A stretch of DNA of 64,000 nucleotides from positions 4,464,001-4,528,000 of the forward strand of contig CP087563.1 in the NCBI GenBank assembly GCA_020974905.1, written 5' to 3'. The stretch's first letter is position 1. Every line of letters begins with the position of its first letter. Origin of the DNA: Planctomycetes bacterium syqfu (lineage in GTDB: Bacteria; Planctomycetota; Phycisphaerae; Phycisphaerales; Phycisphaeraceae). The translations under genes were made by a program, and so were the position numbers. Positions 27,784 to 38,903 of this stretch are shown here, one piece after another. The notes beneath the pieces are model-generated. The model saw nothing but the letters and a program-made list of their open reading frames with translations. It did not search any database and was not told the DNA's origin.

Positions 27784-28938
27784 TCACACCACCTGCAGAC
27801 CGCAGACTGTGCCGTCGATGAGTTTGCCGTCCGCACCGACTTTGACTTTGGTACCCTTGCGGTGTTTGCCCCATTTGACCATCGCAAAACCCACAGCGTT
27901 CTGACCAGCAAGCGGCGCACACGTCGAAGACGTCAACGCACCCACCACATCACCGGCTTCATCCTGCAACTGTGTTCCTGCGATCGGCAGGTCCGTGGTG
28001 TCGAACTTCACGCCAACGAGTTTACGCTTGGGATGGCCCCGCGACTCCATGCGAGCGACGACTTCCTGCCCAAGATAACAACCCTTGGTGAAACTCACCG
28101 TCTGCTCCAGCAAGCTTGTTTCATGCGGCAAACAGTCCGGCCCGTAGTCCACGCGGAACATCGGCACGCCGGACTCGATTCTGGCAGTGTTAAATGCCGA
28201 CCAACCAATTGCCCGGCCGACCAATGCACGCTTGGGCGATGTCGGATTCTCGCCTTCGGATTGATCAATGTCTGGTACGATCCCGCCGACCTGCTCGGTG
28301 AGCAGCGCATAAATCGCATCCATATCCTCAGCTTTGATCAGCACGGTCAAACCCAACGTACTGCCCAGGTCTTCACGGATCACGAGGCATGGCTTGTCGG
28401 CCAAGGTGATCTCGGTAAAGGATTGGGGTTCAAGCTCAATGATCTCTTTACAGCCACAGGCAGACTCAAGTACGCGCAGCGCCATCGGCCCAAAAAGTCC
28501 GACGATCTCCCATTGCTCAGTGATGTCGGTTAAGTCCACGTCTTCGGTGAAGACATACTTCTCCAACTCGCTGGCAACGTAGCCGGTGGCATAACGATCC
28601 ATGAGCATCAGGCAGTTGCCTTCCTGCTGACAGATCACCATGTCCGCATCAATGCGCCCCTGTTTGCTCAACAGAAAACACCGGCGTGTCTGGCCGACGG
28701 ACAGTGAAACCGTGTCATGCGAGACCATGTTGTTGAGAAAGGCAAGGCGATCCGTGCCCCCGACATTCACCATACCTAACCAGGGCATATGCAAAATACC
28801 AACGCCCTTGCGGATGGCAGCATACTCCGCTTCGTAATGTCCGAAGCTTTCCACAACCTCGACCGCCCCCTCCTCCGGGCCGAAGCTCATCCAGACGGGG
28901 TTGGTTTGATCGAGTCGTTGCTTAAGGGCACTTTGCAT
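27784..28938 (-). CDS. ygfZ: Folate-binding YgfZ/GcvT-family protein
   Basis: 384 residues from ATG 28938. It is a tetrahydrofolate-binding helper for assembly and repair of certain iron-sulfur enzymes. The signature KGCYLGQEVVAR (the K-G-C-x-x-G-Q-E motif with its conserved Cys) is present near residue 295, along with VVNVGG-like and LLSKQGRIDADMVI blocks of the GcvT fold. The C-terminal barrel domain has GHPKRKLVGVKFD and VGFAMVKWGKHRKG. An in-frame extension to 29058 would add a hydrophobic helix, which is unusual for this cytosolic family, so I do not use it. It is a single minus-strand gene followed by a family-1 repeat pair. Confidence 0.87.
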   Translation of the reverse strand: MQSALKQRLDQTNPVWMSFGPEEGAVEVVESFGHYEAEYAAIRKGVGILHMPWLGMVNVGGTDRLAFLNNMVSHDTVSLSVGQTRRCFLLSKQGRIDADMVICQQEGNCLMLMDRYATGYVASELEKYVFTEDVDLTDITEQWEIVGLFGPMALRVLESACGCKEIIELEPQSFTEITLADKPCLVIREDLGSTLGLTVLIKAEDMDAIYALLTEQVGGIVPDIDQSEGENPTSPKRALVGRAIGWSAFNTARIESGVPMFRVDYGPDCLPHETSLLEQTVSFTKGCYLGQEVVARMESRGHPKRKLVGVKFDTTDLPIAGTQLQDEAGDVVGALTSSTCAPLAGQNAVGFAMVKWGKHRKGTKVKVGADGKLIDGTVCGLQVV

Positions 28939-29095
28939 GAATGGTTCTCGGGAAACAATATTGTTAATCCAATAGAGAATGCTAAAACAACACAGGCCGA
29001 TCAGCAAACCGTCAAGTCCGATCTGAACACGATTCTGATTGTTACGTCTTTGGTTCATTTCAAGTTAAAGACACGCCTGAGCCGAAGTTGTACTT

Positions 29096-29500
29096 ATGAA
29101 ATCAATCACGCCAATCGCCATCCTCATGCTTTTTTGTTTGTCCCTGACACTGTTGCCCGGTTGTTCCAGTGGTGCACCGGTGAGTAATGTCATCGCCAAA
29201 AAGGGAACCGAAGTCACGCTCGTTCGCAAGACCGTGAAGGTTGAACCGCAGCGCGTGGTTGCTGAAACGCAGAACACACTCACACAACTGCGACTGCAAA
29301 ATATCAAGCCCAACATCACCGCGGTGGATGCCGTGTTTGAGTTCTCCAGTGCACGGGGTCGACAGTACCGCCTGATCGTCACCGGCACAGGACTCAACCG
29401 CACCCGCATCGAAATCCTTGGCCTTAAAGACTCCGTCGACAAGGAACAGGCCAACCTTGTCTACCAACAGATCGAACGCAATCTCTTTGTGAACCGATGA
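29096..29500 (+). CDS. Small lipoprotein, unknown function
   Basis: 134 residues. The signal peptide ends in lipobox LLPGCSSG (Cys at about residue 23). The mature part (TEVTLVRKTVKVEPQRVVAE, LRLQNIKPNITAVDAVFEF, YRLIVTGTGLNRTRIEI) has an alternating beta pattern and a conserved-looking C-terminal helix, similar in plan to small DUF3568-type lipoproteins, but I do not assign it. Its TGA overlaps the ATG of the macro-domain gene (ATGA). Confidence 0.65.
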   Translation: MKSITPIAILMLFCLSLTLLPGCSSGAPVSNVIAKKGTEVTLVRKTVKVEPQRVVAETQNTLTQLRLQNIKPNITAVDAVFEFSSARGRQYRLIVTGTGLNRTRIEILGLKDSVDKEQANLVYQQIERNLFVNR

Positions 29501-29958
29501 ACCTGAGCATCGTCCATGGTGATCTGCTGGATCAGGATGTTGATGTGATCGTCAACGCCTGGAACCGCAACATCATTCCCTGGTGGCTGCTCTTACCTCA
29601 AGGTGTCAGTGGTGCGATCAAGAAGCGCGCAGGCTACGCCCCATTTCGAGAACTCAGCAAACACGGGCCAATCCCGTTGGGACACGCAGTCATCACGTCT
29701 GCGGGTAAGTTGCCACACAAAGCCATCATCCACGTCGCAGGTATTAACATGTTCTGGCGGTCCAGCGAACGCTCCATCCGCGATAGTGTCCGACATGCAT
29801 TGGCGATGGCAACCGAGCATCACTTCCAATCTATCGCCTTGCCCCTGATCGGTGCGGGCACCGGTGGCAGCAAGCAACAGCAGGTTCTTGCCATCATGCA
29901 GGACGAACTGGGAAAACTGAACTTCGAAGGTGACGTGCGGATCGTGTGTTACCGGTGA
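29497..29958 (+). CDS. Macro-domain protein (ADP-ribose or derivative binding)
   Basis: 153 residues, a stand-alone macro domain. Seen: VHGDLLDQDVDVIVNAWNRN (family start, normally I-x-N-A-A/W-N), LLPQGVSGAIKKRAGY (the GV-x-x-A-I loop), PLGHAVITSAGKLPHKAIIH and VRHALAMATEH, then ALPLIGAGTGGSKQQQVL (the phosphate-binding G-x-G-x-G loop). Such proteins bind or hydrolyse ADP-ribose, O-acetyl-ADP-ribose or ADP-ribosylated targets. The WN variant with the hydrophobic IPWWLLLP insertion matches the bacterial YmdB-like branch with a longer loop 1. It is translationally coupled to the lipoprotein gene upstream; the functional link is unknown. Confidence 0.83.
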   Translation: MNLSIVHGDLLDQDVDVIVNAWNRNIIPWWLLLPQGVSGAIKKRAGYAPFRELSKHGPIPLGHAVITSAGKLPHKAIIHVAGINMFWRSSERSIRDSVRHALAMATEHHFQSIALPLIGAGTGGSKQQQVLAIMQDELGKLNFEGDVRIVCYR

Positions 29959-29994
29959 TCATGTGTATGAAGTGATATGTCGGACCATTGCGTA

Positions 29995-30263
29995 TTAACG
30001 CGAAGGCGCAAAGGACACGAAGGTCACGAAGTTCTCAAGACAGTTTTACCGCAGAGGCACGGAGCACTCAGAGTTTCACAGAGAAGAAATGTTGTTTGAA
30101 AATCAACACAACACCAAAGCCGTGACTCTCCTGAGTCACGGGTTGCCTTGGATTCATTTAATCATTTTGTTTTTCACTCACTTATCTCTGAGGCCTCTGT
30201 GTCTCTGTGGTAAAAAAATGTCTTGGCTTCGTGACCTTCGCGTCCTTTGCGCCTTCGCGTTAA
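29995..30263. repeat. Composite inverted repeat (269 bp) with nested TCCT-loop palindrome
   Basis: Outer arms start TTAACGCGAAGGCGCAAAGG (29995) and end with the reverse complement CCTTTGCGCCTTCGCGTTAA (30244-30263), continuing inwards through GGACACGAAGGTCACGAAG. A second arm pair (GCAGAGGCACGGAG, CTCTGTGTCTCTGTGG) lies inside, and a single family-3 unit (30114-30149; CGTGACTC-TCCT-GAGTCACG) at the centre. The rest, to 30365, contains no gene but must hold the tsaB promoter. Confidence 0.78.
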
Positions 30264-30365
30264 AAAACCAAACGCCCCACCATGCCAACACCGCCCCAAT
30301 CCCCCAAACCCACCTCAAGAAAAAAGGTTCACGTTTGAGTTGATTTCGGGTAGAATGGCTGGGCT

Positions 30366-31130
30366 ATGGCCAATGCGACGTACAATCTGGCAATTGAGAC
30401 CTCCAGCAGGGAGGGCGCTATTGCGCTGGGCAAGGGTGATCAAATACTTTGCGCGATCGACCTGCCCACGCCACGGCGACATCGGGTGGACCTGATGCCC
30501 TCGGTTGCCAAAGTCTGCCAAGACAACGGGATCAAGCCTGCGGACATCGCGGAGATTTACGTCTCCATCGGTCCCGGCTCGTTCACCGGACTGCGCATTG
30601 CGGTCACCACCGCCAAGGTCATCAGCATGATCACCGGCGCGAAAATCGTCGCGGTCCCCACGATCGACGTGGTGGCCCAGAATGTCGAACAATCCAATGC
30701 GACCCTGGCAGTCGCAGTCAACGAAAAGCATGGCACCATCTTCGGTTGCCTGTATGAGCACAACGGTGATCGCTGGGAAGCAACCAGTGATGCTGACGTG
30801 CAAACCCTGGAGCAACTGCTTTCCCCCAAACCCCCGGAAACTTGCCCAAGTGATATCAATAGCACTTGTGAAAAAGCTTCCGGGTCTTCCGGGGGAGAGA
30901 TACAGTTGCTTGGTGAAAAATTACCGCCGGTTCCCTCGCGTGAAGGCCTGGTGGTGCTCGACGTTTGCCTTGCCAAACCACAAGTCAAGCACGTCTGGCA
31001 AATCGGTCAACAACTGGCAAGTGACCAGCAGTTCATTGATGCTTACGCATTGGTGCCGCTGTATGCCCGTGAACCAGAGGCGGTCAAGCTCTGGGAGCAA
31101 AACAAGCACAAGCGAGTAACCCGCTCATGA
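30366..31130 (+). CDS. tsaB: tRNA threonylcarbamoyladenosine biosynthesis protein TsaB
   Basis: 254 residues. A non-catalytic ASKHA-fold partner of TsaD in making t6A37 in tRNA. Seen: NLAIETSSREGAIAL (family start AIDTS-like), RRHRVDLMPSVAKVC, IYVSIGPGSFTGLRIAVTTA (the diagnostic GPGSFTGLR), AVPTIDVVAQN, and the C-terminal ALVPLYAREPEAVKLWE (PxYxRxP-like). It is longer than the usual 220-235 residues; the excess maps to residues about 156-178, where a 65-base palindrome is inserted in frame (30831-30895). It is translationally coupled to der (ATGA overlap at 31127). Confidence 0.9.
   Translation: MANATYNLAIETSSREGAIALGKGDQILCAIDLPTPRRHRVDLMPSVAKVCQDNGIKPADIAEIYVSIGPGSFTGLRIAVTTAKVISMITGAKIVAVPTIDVVAQNVEQSNATLAVAVNEKHGTIFGCLYEHNGDRWEATSDADVQTLEQLLSPKPPETCPSDINSTCEKASGSSGGEIQLLGEKLPPVPSREGLVVLDVCLAKPQVKHVWQIGQQLASDQQFIDAYALVPLYAREPEAVKLWEQNKHKRVTRS
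30831..30895. repeat. Palindromic element inside the tsaB coding region
   Basis: Outer arms CCCCCGGAA (30831-30839) and TTCCGGGGG (30887-30895), with inner arms CAAGTG (30847-30852) and CACTTG (30863-30868). The reading frame stays open (PPETCPSDINSTCEKASGSS). Related sequences lie between the cysC gene and its terminator (51254-51316) and perhaps in the N-terminal tail of the GT2 gene near 50290. It resembles in-gene palindromic elements known from Rickettsia; common origin is not implied. Confidence 0.6.
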
Positions 31131-32500
31131 TGCCTAAAGTCGTTATCGTCGGACGCCCCAACGTGGGGAAAAGTTCATTATTCAATCTCATGGCCGGTCG
31201 TCGGATCAGTATCGTCGACCCCACCGCCGGTGTGACGCGCGATCGCGTGAATGCCATCATCGAATTGCCCCCTGCAACCAAGGGCGGTGAATCCCCCGTG
31301 GTCGAAGTATACGACACCGGTGGTTACGGCATTGAAGACTCACAGAATCTGACCACGTCCGTCGAACGCCAGATTGCCAACGCCATCGGTGATGCGGATT
31401 TGATCATGTTTATCGTCGATGCTCAGACGGGCATTCTTCCCTTGGATGAACAGGTCGCCAAACTCCTGCGAACCGGTGGTGCGGACCTGAGCAAAGTCAT
31501 GCTGGTCTGCAACAAGGTGGACGGCCCGAAACTGGAGATGGAAGCTGCGGACTTCATGCGGCTTGGCTTTGGGGAACCGGTGATGATCTCCGCCGAAACC
31601 AAGCATCTGAAAACCACTTTCCTTGATGCCATTCGTGATGCAATCGACTTTGAAGCCATGGCCGCGCAGGGCAAGTCCGACCGCAGCCTTGATCCGGGTA
31701 TCCAGATTGCCATCGTCGGCAAACGTAACGCAGGCAAGAGTACACTCGTCAACGCCTTTGCCGGTGAAGAGCGCGTGATCGTCAGTGAGATCGAAGGCAC
31801 GACCCGTGACAGCGTCGACGTGCGTTTTGAAGTCAACGACAACGTGTTTACTGCCATCGACACCGCCGGTGTGAAAAAGCACAAATCCATCAAGGGTGAT
31901 ATCGAATACTACTCGCATCACCGGTCACTGCGTGCCATCCGTCGCGCGGATGTTGTGCTGTTCATGATTGATGCCTCCCTGCCGATCAGTAGTGTCGATA
32001 AGCAACTTGGCAATGAAGTGCTCAAGCACGACAAGCCCACGATCATCGTCATCAACAAGTGGGATTTGGTGCCCAAGGAAACGACGCAGGAAGATTATGC
32101 TGAGTATCTGGATGATGCGCTCAAGGGTCTGGACTTTGCACCGATCGTCTTCCTCGCCGCTGCCAAGGCTGAAGGTTTGAAGCAGGTGTTGGCGATGGTC
32201 AAGAATCTCTACGAGCAGGCAGGTCACCGCGTGCCCACCGGTGAACTCAACCGCGTGATCCGTGAGATCATGACGCGGCGATTGCCCCCTGCCAACAAGG
32301 GTCGTCGCCTGAATGTGTTTTATGTGACGCAGCTTCAGACCTACCCGCCGACGATTGGCTTGTTCGTCAATCACCCGGACCTGTTTGATAACAACTACGA
32401 ACGGTTCATGATCAACAAGATGCGTGACGAACTGCCGTTCTCCGAGGTGCCGATCAAGCTGCTGGTCCGCGGCCGCAAGGAAATGCCGGACAAGTCGTGA
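31127..32500 (+). CDS. der: Ribosome-assembly GTPase Der (EngA)
   Basis: 457 residues. A tandem-GTPase needed for 50S subunit maturation. GTPase 1: VIVGRPNVGKSSLFN (G1), DPTAGVTRDR (G2), YDTGG (G3), CNKVD (G4). GTPase 2: AIVGKRNAGKSTLVNAF (G1), EIEGTTRDSVD (G2), IDTAGVKK (G3), INKWDLVP (G4). The C-terminal KH-like domain ends with PPTIGLFVNHPDLFDNNY and GRKEMPDKS. Two features differ slightly from typical Der: G1 of domain 2 has KRNAGKS in place of RPNVGKS, and there is a short insertion in domain 1 (PATKGGESPVV). Starts at the ATGA overlap with tsaB. Confidence 0.95.
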   Translation: MMPKVVIVGRPNVGKSSLFNLMAGRRISIVDPTAGVTRDRVNAIIELPPATKGGESPVVEVYDTGGYGIEDSQNLTTSVERQIANAIGDADLIMFIVDAQTGILPLDEQVAKLLRTGGADLSKVMLVCNKVDGPKLEMEAADFMRLGFGEPVMISAETKHLKTTFLDAIRDAIDFEAMAAQGKSDRSLDPGIQIAIVGKRNAGKSTLVNAFAGEERVIVSEIEGTTRDSVDVRFEVNDNVFTAIDTAGVKKHKSIKGDIEYYSHHRSLRAIRRADVVLFMIDASLPISSVDKQLGNEVLKHDKPTIIVINKWDLVPKETTQEDYAEYLDDALKGLDFAPIVFLAAAKAEGLKQVLAMVKNLYEQAGHRVPTGELNRVIREIMTRRLPPANKGRRLNVFYVTQLQTYPPTIGLFVNHPDLFDNNYERFMINKMRDELPFSEVPIKLLVRGRKEMPDKS

Positions 32501-32512
32501 AATAACACATTC

Positions 32513-32582
32513 AGCCGCATCGCTTGAGATGCGCTTGGTTCATGGCAAGTTCACGGTGACGCGCATCACAAGTGATGCGGCC
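32513..32582. repeat. Paired hairpins after der
   Basis: GCCGCATC-GCTTGA-GATGCGC (32514-32534 region) and the inverted related unit GCGCATCACAAGTGATGCGG (32561-32580). The units differ in sequence but each remains self-complementary. No T-tract follows. The region lies between der and the alpha/beta hydrolase gene. Confidence 0.55.
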
Positions 32583-32620
32583 AAGTCACAAAAGCACATA
32601 TCGGTCAACCGGAGTATCAC

Positions 32621-33490
32621 ATGCCCATTCGCACGATTGATGTTCAACTGGATCATGCCAGATTTGCGGAGATTTATCGCAGCGTTGATGGCATTGACCT
32701 GAACATCCACTTTCTGATTCCAGACAACCTCACCGCTCCGACACCCGCAGTGGTGTTCTACTTTGGCGGTGGTTGGCGCAACGGCACGATTGAACACTTT
32801 CACCCGCAGGCAACCTACTTTTTCAGCCGCGGTCTGATCTGCTGCATCGTCGAATACCGCGTCAAATCCAAACATGATGTCACGCCCTTTGCCTGTGTCG
32901 AAGATGCACGCTCGGCAATGCGCTATGTCCGTCAACATGCTGACCGACTTGGCATCGACATCCATCGCATTTGTGCTTCGGGTGGTAGTGCTGGCGGACA
33001 CCTTGCAGCCAACACCGCGTTAGCAAAAAACTGTGACGCGCTGGATGACGATTTATCCATCGACCCGACACCTGCTGCGATGTTCCTGTTTAACCCGGTA
33101 CTCGATACCGTCGTGGAGAGTTGGCTGTCACGATCACATAACGACACCATCTCCGGTCTGCTTGAAGACTTCGGTGAACGTGGCAGTGATGTCTCACCGA
33201 TTCACCAGGTGCGATCCGGTTTACCGCCGGTGAAAATCGTGCATGGCGAAGATGATGTCACCGTCCCGCATGATCAGGCTGAGATTTTCACGCAACTGAT
33301 GCAACAGGCTGGCAATCAATGTGAGTTGATCAGTTACCCCGGTAAAGGACATGGCTTTTTTAATATCCGTGATGGGCGCAACGCGGAACTTTTTGCGGAC
33401 ACCCTCGGGCATATGGAACAGTTCCTGATCCGACTGGGTTGGCTTGACGATCAATCCTTCGTTTATGAATACGCACAGTCGCTGTCATAG
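32621..33490 (+). CDS. Alpha/beta hydrolase (hormone-sensitive-lipase/BD-FAE-like esterase)
   Basis: 289 residues, with no signal peptide. Oxyanion motif FYFGGGWRNG (about 47-56; the HGGG equivalent), nucleophile elbow ASGGSAGGH (Ser near 128), acid EDDVTVP (Asp near 208) and catalytic His in GKGHGFFN (near 246) give a complete triad. N-terminal IDLNIHFLIPDN is typical of this family, often annotated in Planctomycetes as polysaccharide-associated esterases. A probable carbohydrate or small-ester substrate is inferred. A bidirectional terminator lies at 33608 after an inverted family-3 repeat pair. Confidence 0.8.
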   Translation: MPIRTIDVQLDHARFAEIYRSVDGIDLNIHFLIPDNLTAPTPAVVFYFGGGWRNGTIEHFHPQATYFFSRGLICCIVEYRVKSKHDVTPFACVEDARSAMRYVRQHADRLGIDIHRICASGGSAGGHLAANTALAKNCDALDDDLSIDPTPAAMFLFNPVLDTVVESWLSRSHNDTISGLLEDFGERGSDVSPIHQVRSGLPPVKIVHGEDDVTVPHDQAEIFTQLMQQAGNQCELISYPGKGHGFFNIRDGRNAELFADTLGHMEQFLIRLGWLDDQSFVYEYAQSLS

Positions 33491-33506
33491 AATCTTTCGA
33501 ACAATC

Positions 33507-33591
33507 CAAAAGCCGTGTCGCTCCTGCGGCACGGGTTGCCTTGCACACATACTTCAATGCAACCCGTAACCCAGGAGGGTTACGGGTTTGA
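33507..33591. repeat. Family-3 inverted pair (TCCT loop)
   Basis: Unit 1 (33508-33542): AAAGC, stem CGTGTCGC, loop TCCT, stem GCGGCACG, GGTTGCCTT. Unit 2 (33557-33590, minus orientation): stem CGTAACCC, loop TCCT, stem GGGTTACG, GGTTGCATT. The stems differ between units but each pairs, with one wobble-type pair in unit 1. Confidence 0.82.
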
Positions 33592-33607
33592 TAAGCTCAA
33601 CAAATAA

Positions 33608-33646
33608 AAACACAGGCAATGAGAACGCGTCCCTATGCCTGTGTTT
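33608..33646. terminator. Bidirectional terminator after the hydrolase gene
   Basis: Arms AAACACAGGCA and TGCCTGTGTTT, flanked by A-rich sequence on the left and T-rich on the right, so it can work on both strands. Confidence 0.75.
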
Positions 33647-33702
33647 TAGAGTGTGTGATGCAGTGTGAATAGAGATACTGCATCAAGGGTATGTCGTATT
33701 AG

Positions 33703-35092
33703 TACTACAGTTGCGCATCTACAATTGCCGATATCATCAGTCGTTTGATATGACTGGAGGGATGGGCATGGATGCTGCAACGGTGAGTCATTGGGCCAAT
33801 GACTTTTCAGAGATGTGGGAGCAGATCGGCGATTGTTTTGCTCGCAAGGATTTGCGATTTCGGGCGGCGACTTATGTGCAGGGCCTGCTCGGTGATGTTC
33901 ATCGCAAGAACAGTTGGCAACTGGCTGAACAAGTCGGACTTCAAACGCCCCACGCTTTTCAACGGTTGTTGGGTCGGGCATCGTGGGATGCTCATCAACT
34001 GCGCGACCAGGTGCGAAGCTATGCAGTGGATCATTTACTTGGGGATGCGGCCGGCGGGGTGTTGATCGTCGATGAGACGGGCTTTCTGAAAAAGGGCGAC
34101 AAGTCGGTTGGCGTGCAACGTCAGTACTCGGGCACGGCGGGTCGAATTGAGAATTGCCAGGTGGGTGTGTTTCTGGCGATGGCTTCGTCGCGTGGTCGGG
34201 CGTTGATTGATCGGGCGTTGTACCTGCCCAAGGATTGGTGCGAGGATCAGGCACGTCGATCCGAAGCAGGCGTTCCCCGGAAGTGAAGTTCGCCACCAAG
34301 CCTCAACTGGCGGTGACGATGTTGCGTCGAGCCGCTGGATGCGGGCCTTGAACCGCGTTGGGTATTGGCGGATGAAGTGTACGGTTCAGACAGTAAAACA
34401 AGGCGTTTTTTGGAAGATCATGGTCAAGCGTATGTCATGGCGGTGACCTCGCAACAGCCGCTTGTGGGTGAACTTCCAACGGCAACGTGTCGATGCGATC
34501 ATTGATGATGTGCCTGACGAGCAATGGCAGACGCACAGCATCGGCGAAGGTGCCAAGGGGTCGCGTGTGTATCAATGGGCCGGCGGCAAGTTCGGCGATC
34601 CGATCGAACACGAGCGCGGTGATCTGCAAAACTGGTTACTTGTTCGACGCAATGTGGAGCAACCGACTCAACGAGCTTACTATTTTTGTGCTGCTCCGTT
34701 GGACGCGACGTTGCAGGACTTGGCGATGGCCGCCGGCCAGCGTTGGGCGATTGAAACATGCTTCCAGACGGCCAAACAGGAAGTCGGACTCGATGCCTAT
34801 GAAGTGCGCTCGTGGACGGGTTGGCATCGCCATGTCACGTTGTCGATGTTGGCGTTGGCGTTCTTGAGCGTCGTGCGATCCCAAGTGCACCAGCCCACGG
34901 AAAAAGGGGCGTTGATCTGGTCCCGGTAACCGAGCCGGAGATTCGGCGGTTGATGCTGGCAATCGTCTGGCCCCGGTTCAACGACGTAGAACGCGCGTTA
35001 GCCTGGTCGGCTTGGCGAAGACACCACCAAGCCGTCGCAAAGTATTACCACTACAGGGCGAGAGAACCAGATCATAATGCGCAACTGTAGTA
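33703..35092 (+). mobile_element. Degraded IS701-family insertion sequence (1,390 bp)
   Basis: Perfect 16-base terminal inverted repeats TACTACAGTTGCGCAT (33703-33718) and ATGCGCAACTGTAGTA (35077-35092). Left flank TTAG (33699-33702) and right flank TTAA (once the adjacent IS630 element is removed) agree in three of four bases, consistent with the 4-base duplications of this family. It carries one transposase reading region broken by four frameshifts, so it is not autonomous. Confidence 0.85.
33768..35090 (+). pseudogene. IS701-family DDE transposase, four frameshifts
   Basis: The ATG at 33768 has GGAGGG upstream. N-terminal frame: VDETGFLKKGDKSVGVQRQY (first catalytic Asp) and GRALIDRALYLPKDW, ending at TGA 34286. 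The sequence continues in other frames: from 34280 (EVKFATKPQLAVTMLRRA), from 34335 (LDAGLEPRWVLADEVYGSDS), from 34462 (LWVNFQRQRVDAIIDDV ... RWAIETCFQTAKQEVGLDAY, the Glu-containing block), and after about 34900 (DLVPVTEPEIRRLMLAIVW) to the stop at 35090. Each junction is a one-base-type shift. Every conserved block is present, so this is an inactivated copy. Confidence 0.85.
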
Positions 35093-35095
35093 TTA

Positions 35096-36131
35096 GAGCA
35101 TTTTTCATTCAGGTGTAGCGTATCCACAGCTTTTGAAGTAGGCATGGCATTCATCCACTGTGACACGGCCAAATGCTTCTGCGACCGCTTGGTGGAGTTG
35201 CTCAATGGATCGGGCGGCCGCTCGACGCAGCCATGCTTTGATCTTTGACCACATCTTTTCAATGGGATTGAGGTCCGGCGAATAGGCCGGCAAGTACCAT
35301 AGATCACAACCTGCAGATTCAATGGCCTGTCGAATGCCTGTGACCTTGTGAGCTGCCAGGTTGTCCATCACAACGATTTGACCGGGACGCAATGCTGGAC
35401 ACAAACAACGCCGAACATAGCCGTCAAACGTCGCAGCGTTTATCGTCCCGTCCAACAGCAAGGTGGCAGACGGCAACACGCCTTGATAGCCGATGGCACT
35501 GATGAGCGTGCTGGTTTTCCAGTGGCCATGCGGTGCCGCATCGTGACATCGTTGCGCAGAAAGTGCCCAGCCATAACGGCGCGTCATGTTGGTTTGTGCA
35601 CCGGATTCATCGAGAAAAACGAATTGTTTAGCATCGACGAATTGTCGAGCGATGCGAAAATTCATTCGACGCTCAACGATGTCCGGTCGATCCTGTTCGC
35701 TGGCTCGAAGCGTCTTTTTTAAAAGACCATCCCATGTTGCTCAACGCGCGATAAATCGTCGTCAGGCCACAACGCACGTGGCCTTGCTTGATGAGTTGTT
35801 CCTGAAGTTGAGCCAGTGTGCTGTCGGGGCGTTGCTCAATGAGGCGACGCAACTGCTTGCGTCCCTGGTCGGTCAATCGGCAGTAACGTGCTCCGCCACC
35901 GGGTTGCGCAGCGATCTGCCCGTCTTCACGTCGGCGTTGTTTGAGTCGCCTGACCCACGCCGGACTGACTGCAAACACCCGTGCCACTTCGGTCGTGCCA
36001 TGGCCTTGATCGCACATCGATAGCACACGCTTGCGCAAATCAATCGAATAAGCTTTCATCCAGTAGCCTCCTTGCTGGAGGATAGGGTATAGCAAACATA
36101 CCCGTGGCGCTAGACCTGAATGAAAAATGCT

Positions 36132-36132
<1 letters not shown>
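35096..36132 (-). mobile_element. IS630-family insertion sequence (1,037 bp)
   Basis: Terminal inverted repeats beginning GAGCATTTTTCATTCAGGT (35096-35114 and, inverted, 36114-36132), flanked by TA on both sides (35094-35095 and 36133-36134), the standard target duplication of this family. It contains one transposase gene in two overlapping frames. It abuts the IS701-type element on the left and the clpB stop codon on the right. Confidence 0.9.
35105..36059 (-). CDS. IS630-family transposase in two frames (probable frameshift product)
   Basis: The N-terminal part (ATG 36059, AAGGAGG seven bases upstream) carries helix-turn-helix domains: YSIDLRKRVLSMCDQGHG, TEVARVFAVSPAWVRRLKQ, LTTIYRALSNMGWSFKK. 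It then runs to a stop at 35673. The catalytic part lies in the frame that ends at TGA 35105: FVFLDESGAQTN (Asp), QIVVMDNLAAHK (Asp) and LPAYSPDLNPIEKMWSK (Glu). The frames meet at T4A6G near 35715-35725 (minus strand), where loss of one A in the transcript, or a +1 shift, would join them. IS630 members with such slippery runs are known. Whether this copy is active or broken cannot be told from sequence alone. Confidence 0.82.
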
Positions 36133-38756
<2,624 letters not shown>

Positions 38757-38790
38757 GGTGTTAACCTCCCTCGTGGTTCCCCGGATTTGT

Positions 38791-38894
38791 TTCAGGCGAG
38801 CCGTGTCGTGTCGACGCGGGGTTGAGCGAAGCTCAAAATGACCTGTGTGTTGACCTGCGGTCAATCCCGCTGCGACACGCAGCGGCTCGCCTGA
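38791..38894. repeat. Family-1 inverted pair between dnaJ-like gene and clpB
   Basis: Unit 1 (38793-38836): CAGGCGAG, stem CCGTGTCG, loop TGT, stem CGACGCGG (one wobble-type pair), then TTGAGC-GAA-GCTCAA. Unit 2 (38850-38893, minus orientation): CAGGCGAG, stem CCGCTGCG, loop TGT, stem CGCAGCGG, then TTGACC-GCA-GGTCAA. All four hairpins differ in sequence but pair. Confidence 0.82.
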
Positions 38895-38903
38895 GAGTTG
38901 TCT

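Noticed and set aside
28939-29058. N-terminal extension of YgfZ with a membrane helix
   Set aside because: YgfZ proteins are cytosolic and start near the MQSAL position; no ribosome-binding site favours the longer form.
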